From Liolophura sinensis (lineage: Eukaryota > Mollusca > Polyplacophora > Chitonida > Chitonidae), in contig NC_088300.1 in the NCBI RefSeq assembly GCF_032854445.1, positions 61,542,984 through 61,606,983 on the forward strand: 64,000 nt of DNA, read 5' to 3'. Shown one piece after another: positions 59,760 through 64,000 of the stretch (position 1 is the stretch's first letter; every line of letters begins with the position of its first letter). The position numbers and the translations under genes are program-made. A model generated the notes under the pieces. That model saw only the letters and a program-made list of their open reading frames with translations. It made no database searches and was not told the DNA's origin.

Positions 59760-59931
59760 ACAGTAGTAGAGGTTGTGAGTTCGAATACAGTTCTTTTTGG
59801 CTCGGATGCAGCTTTGCATATGGTAAGATGTGGTTATTTGTCCCGGTTTCCTGCATCCACAGAGCCGATCGGATATGTTTAATACTCTTACAGTCCACTG
59901 CACACACGAAAGACAAATAAATAAACAAATT
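59760..59931 (+). repeat. SINE relative (family D)
   Basis: TTGTGAGTTCGAATACAG (box-B-like), TGTCCCGGTTTCCTGCATCC, AGAGCCGATCGGATATGTTT and an AAATAAATAAAC tail. Its layout parallels family A but the sequence is distinct. Confidence 0.55.
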
Positions 59932-61555
59932 TAAACTTGTGTTACCAGCATATCAACATTTATATTTGAAACCGGGTGAACAAGCCAGAGGTTTCTGAGT
60001 TATTGGTATAGCAATATCACATTCTTCGCTAAGCGCTGGTTTGGGCGCATACTTTCCACCACCATTTACACGCGCTGCTGTTTATTCCAGCTTTCACATT
60101 GTCACATTTCCATCCATCAATCAATAAATATTAAAGCTTTGGTAATCCGCAGAGCAATGTTTTTATATTTGTAGTTTGAAATTATCGGAATATATCAAAA
60201 TGTGTCGATCAAAATACGAGCTGACAATAGGCATGCCTTCGTGATGGACGAAACCTTTTAAAGAATCGCTTGATGCCCTAGTTTCCACTGCCAATGTTGT
60301 TTGAACGTTGGTCCTTAAGACCTTCCATACATTCCTCATACAATTCAGCCATACAAGTCACAATCGGCAAACAACATAACGGAGTGAGAAACCCGTGAAA
60401 TGACATGCGGCAGTGTCAACAGACGCTTCCATACCGGGGCGTTGAAGATTGACTCACACAAGAAAGCCATACATTCTCCGGTTCACCTTAATAGAGGGCC
60501 TCCTCGCTGAAAAGTACGCAAAGCTGACGTACACATTTCACCGGTAACAAGTAAAAAGCGTTGATAATTTGCGCCGAAAACGTATATAACAGCCATTTCC
60601 GGTCTAAACCGGAAATGAGGAAGGGTGGAGCTTGCAGTCGATCTATACATGCGCAGACACGTTGGCAAACATCATTTCCGTTTGATCAAATAGGAAATCA
60701 ATGCAAGTACATAGCACAGGTCCCTACACTAACAGAGTGCGGCACATATACCGGATTCTAAGCCCTTGGCCTGTTGGTCCATCCTTTGTCCTGCCTGGCG
60801 GAGCATTTGTGTTTTCTGCTCCTCGAGCTGTGTCAATAATTTCATATTGGATTCATCTTACATTTACCATCACAAAATAAGTATTGATCGCCTGGCGCCG
60901 TGTTACGACGCTAAGGAAAGGCCTCGCTTTTGAGCTCCTATAGACAGTCTAACGCCGTGCTGTTACTCCAAGTATTTGGATTAGCGGTAACCGTCTATGT
61001 CCGGCCATCAGTATCGATCTATTGGTGTATTGATTGCCGATTAACGATTACACATGATCAAGTTACGAATGTATTGATAGCTCTATATTAAAATCATATG
61101 ATTCACAGATTTAATGCATATGTTTATCGATTTATTGATTGCTTCATTTATGTTATATTAACTTTGATGCTCCGAGCCACTCATTAGATACTTAGTATAG
61201 CATATGATGTTTTATGGATATAGGCTGTTTTGCTTCCTGGTCAGTGCAGTAATCAGTGATGAACAGATCTTGCGACTACCTCTACGTGCAACGTATATTT
61301 CAACCAACTTCTCAAGGGGACGTCTGATCTGAACTACATTGTTAAAGCGAGCATTCAGATAGTAAAAATCATGGAAGTGTTTTGTTAAGCACATGTATGC
61401 CTTTTTCTTTTCCTAGATTAGTTGCAAAGGACTTCTCCAAACATAATAATGGTAATCTTTTTAATCCAGCGACATCGTATAGTAGTACACTCTCTGTCTT
61501 CAACACGATTGTAACACAGGACTCACTGAAATCCTTCACTGCATTTTGGTATTCT

Positions 61556-61710
61556 TTTTATTTATTTGTTTATCTTCTTCATTTGATTGGTGTTCTACGC
61601 CATACTCAAGAACATTTAACTCATACGACGGCGTCCAGCATTACGGTGGGAGGAAACGGGACAGAACCCGGGGAAAACCCACGACCATCTACACGTTGCT
61701 GGCAGATCTT
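61556..61710 (-). repeat. SINE family A, 3' half
   Basis: TTTGATTGGTGTTCTACGCC + ATACTCAAGAACATTTAACT + CATACGACGGCGTCCAGCAT, then GTGGGAGGAAACGGG and ACGACCATCTACACGTTGCT. Good copy. Confidence 0.88.
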
Positions 61711-61933
61711 CAGAGGTACTACTTTTAACGTGAGTAATAATGAGATATAATGTTAATGACACGGTAACGTCGACAGACAGCTTTCAATATTTTTATATAG
61801 TCTTCAACGAGACTTTGGAATTAAAAAGACAGAAATTCAGTTTTGGAAAAAGTCCGTACAATTTTAGAACTTTCTTGCGCTCATTAATACACTATCTTTT
61901 TAAAACATTTGGCTGATTGATTTTGCAGAACAT

Positions 61934-62195
61934 GAGTGAGTGAGTGGGTGCTTGGGCTTTAACGTCGTACTTAAACACTTTACGCACAAAGCAGTACTTT
62001 GATCTAGTGCTGCTTCACCGAGACGACTTACCGAAGGTAAGTAAGCCGACTCGCTCGAGCCATTATACTGATACGGGCCAACCAGCCTCTGCACTATCCC
62101 CTTAATGCTGAACGCCAAGAGGAAGTTACAACTGTCTCTTTTAAGACCCGAAGGTGTGAAGCGGACGTTCTGCCAACTGAGCCATCGGGCGTGGT
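61934..62195 (-). repeat. SINE family B with complete tRNA-like head
   Basis: The reverse complement starts CACGCCCGATGGCTCAGTTG + GCAGAACGTCCGCTTCAC, a clear tRNA-like box A region, and passes through CTTGGCGTTCAGCATTAAGG, TATAATGGCTCGAGCGAGTC and TACCTTCGGTAAGTCGTCTC to an (ACTC)n tail. Part of the middle (the GAAATCCGTCC block) is deleted. It gives the best view of the family-B head in the window. Confidence 0.88.
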
Positions 62196-63137
62196 GCAGA
62201 ACATGACATCTTGCAAAAAGAAAGTAAATGATCACAAATTATTATTCTAAAGACATCAAGGTAACGGTTGGTCTTTTCCAATATCTTTTATCACCATTCG
62301 TCATTTCAATAGGAAAGCGTATTATCCTCGAAATCAGCGGGCTAATCAGAGTGCGTTCGACAAAGCCCAAGGATACTCAGGATTTCTTTGTCAGAATTCT
62401 CTCTTGTTTTTCGACTTCCGTTGAAGAATTCCTCTCTATAAAAGAATTACCAATCTGATCAAGTCTTCAATGCATTGGCTTGTATTGCAATTTCGGCCCT
62501 CGCTGAAAGAAGCCACTCTAATCTTCGGCCACGTTAATTATCTAGATACAACAGCTTCGTCAATATGAACTGCCCCGCTGGCAGAATATCTTTTTTGTGT
62601 ATTTTAGGAAATCGAGAGGTAAATTCTACTGAGAAAATGACTGAATTAACTTCACTTTTACTTCGGCAAGAGAGAAATATGAGCCTGTATCAAGGCTTTG
62701 AAGTGCAAAAATACTCTTGCGCCGTCCGCGCTGGCGAAGTTACTTGGCCTGTTTTGATAAATTGTGTATATCTCTCGCAAAACAAATATTAACTTTCATT
62801 ATTCTAGAGCTACCACCACCAGCGTATTAACGCTAATTTTTCTACTAGGCGCCGAAGATCAACGACGAAAATCATGAGAATTTATATGACGAATAAATAA
62901 CTTTGTTAACTGAAAAATTTTAGACATTCCGTGACATCTTATTGCAATTCTAGCAACTGCATCAGCACGCATACATGTAAATCAAAAAACCATATCCTTA
63001 AACAAGTATCTGGGTTGCGCATAAGGAGACTCACCAAGAATACCAATTAAAGTTCGAATTACCTAGCCTACAATTCAACATAATGACCATGCGCACAGTG
63101 ACCATATTGTGAAAAATTACCTTTGCAGCGCTTTTCA

Positions 63138-63222
63138 TTAATTTATTTATCTATTTCCTTATTTATTTATTTTGATTGGCTTTTAACGCGGTAATCAGGA
63201 TATTCTCTCTTATGGCGGTCAG
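63138..63222 (-). repeat. SINE family A tail
   Basis: (TTTA)n then TTTTGATTGGCTTTTAACGC, GTAATCAGGATATTCTCTCT and TATGGCGGTCAG. Confidence 0.65.
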
Positions 63223-63344
63223 TTTTAGGTTTACCTCTGACATATGCTATCCGAGTACGGAAACTAATAAACGAGCATTGTACACGAATTTGATACGATA
63301 CAATACATTCACCTAGAATATCTTTTCTTCGTCACTGAAACATT

Positions 63345-63530
63345 TCGACTGCTTCTCTTTGGGTGAATCCTTCCTAATTTCTTACTTCTTATTCATATGG
63401 GGTTTGTGTTGAACGTTGTTTTGAAAATTGGTCGGGCGATTATTGACCTGGAACTTCTATTGTAGTTGGTTAGCTGGTAAAGGAATGCCTGTTTCGACAC
63501 CTAAAACACATACTGTCACCTGTAGAAGGA
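63345..63530 (+). repeat. dispersed repeat G, copy 2
   Basis: CGACTGCTTCTCTTTGGGTG, TATTGACCTGGAACTTCTAT and GCCTGTTTCGACACC keep the order seen at 26140-26330. Confidence 0.45.
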
Positions 63531-63744
63531 GGTCAGGCGTATTGATATTGGTGAAAGGCACGTGATAATCAAACTTTATGTAAGACAACTTGAGCGGCCT
63601 TTTGAGCGCTATCGACCTATAGCTAAGGTGAGAAATGTGAACGCTCAGGAATCCCTGGTCAAACCAGCAACTCGTATGTTCTAGAGATTGAAACATCATA
63701 ACTACTATAGGTCACCATGCGACAAACGCTTTTGGGTTTGTCGT

Positions 63745-63870
63745 ACAAACGGTCGTGGGTTTGCCCCGGGTTGCAGCCAGATGCCTCACACCATTATGCT
63801 GGCCACCGTCGTGATTGTGAAATATTCTTGAGTACGGCGTAAAACACCAATCAAATAAAGAACTAAATAC
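63745..63870 (+). repeat. SINE family A, 3' half
   Basis: AAACGGTCGTGGGTTTGCCC, CACACCATTATGCTGGCCAC, GTGAAATATTCTTGAGTACG, GCGTAAAACACCAATC and an AAATAAAG tail. Confidence 0.85.
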
Positions 63871-64000
63871 CAACGATTCCACTGTGGCCTTCTTCTGACC
63901 ATATTGGGACCAGTGATGTCACTTCAGCTTTTTGCCAGTTGTCACACATAAATTGCTATGTTTCATCATTCGGAATGCATCTTCATTTAAAGCTATGAAT

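Larger units (their letters stand above)
55998..64000 (-). other. presumed 5' intron; no further exon recognised
   Basis: I searched the minus strand for a signal peptide or the conserved first N-lobe strand (G-(F/L)-(F/M)-P) ending at a donor and found none. The 5' exon probably lies right of the window. Contents are SINEs at 59212, 59760, 61556, 61934, 63138 and 63745, repeats at 57871 and 63345, and otherwise anonymous sequence (55998-57870, 57926-59211, 59932-61555, 62196-63137). Confidence 0.6.

Noticed and set aside
61382-61750. 122-codon open frame on the plus strand
   Set aside because: Its C-terminal half is translated family-A SINE (minus copy at 61556-61710); similar peptides appear wherever this SINE lies, for example at 41909.
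62160-62195. tRNA gene candidate from a GCTCAGTTGG-type box A on the minus strand
   Set aside because: It continues directly into the family-B SINE body with no complementary acceptor stem; it is a SINE head.

Overview
The window is eukaryotic nuclear DNA. It has no bacterial-type operons or dense open reading frames. It carries short exons with GT-AG boundaries, very large introns, tRNA-derived SINEs, foldback elements and minisatellites. The only protein-coding gene I can support lies on the minus strand, transcribed right to left. It encodes a metabotropic GABA-B receptor subunit 2 (GABBR2 type, class C GPCR). Fifteen exons between 55863 and 474 splice together in one continuous reading frame of about 669 codons, with every phase matching. 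They run from the N-lobe of the Venus-flytrap domain to the end of transmembrane helix 7. A sixteenth 21-base microexon (55977-55997) is likely. The signal-peptide/5' exon is not recognised in the window and probably lies beyond base 64000. The cytoplasmic tail (3' exons) lies beyond base 1.

The organism is probably a lophotrochozoan and most likely a mollusc. This is inference: the receptor reads like invertebrate R2 subunits, and the SINE families (one with an AAATA tail, one with an ACTC/ATTC tail) are of kinds I associate with mollusc genomes. I cannot name the species.

Layout. 1-13388: the 3' cluster of 13 exons with introns of 0.4-1.4 kb, covering the ligand-domain hinge, C-lobe and seven-helix domain. 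13389-32474: a 19 kb intron holding a 1.05 kb minisatellite of 43-bp units, SINEs, and a dispersed ~105-bp duplication. 32475-32612: one N-lobe exon. 32613-55745: a 23 kb intron with a degenerate 32-bp tandem array, a triplicated 80-bp unit, many SINEs, a SINE with an internal perfect hairpin, and a pair of ~225-bp inverted arms about 0.9 kb apart. 55746-55997: N-lobe exon and probable microexon. 55998-64000: SINE-rich non-coding sequence, presumably intron.

I found no second gene, functional tRNA gene, CRISPR or intact transposase. The points most worth checking are the N-terminal microexon choice, the three tandem arrays, the SINE hairpin, the intronic inverted repeat, and the excess of TGACGTCA octamers in the 3' part of the gene.
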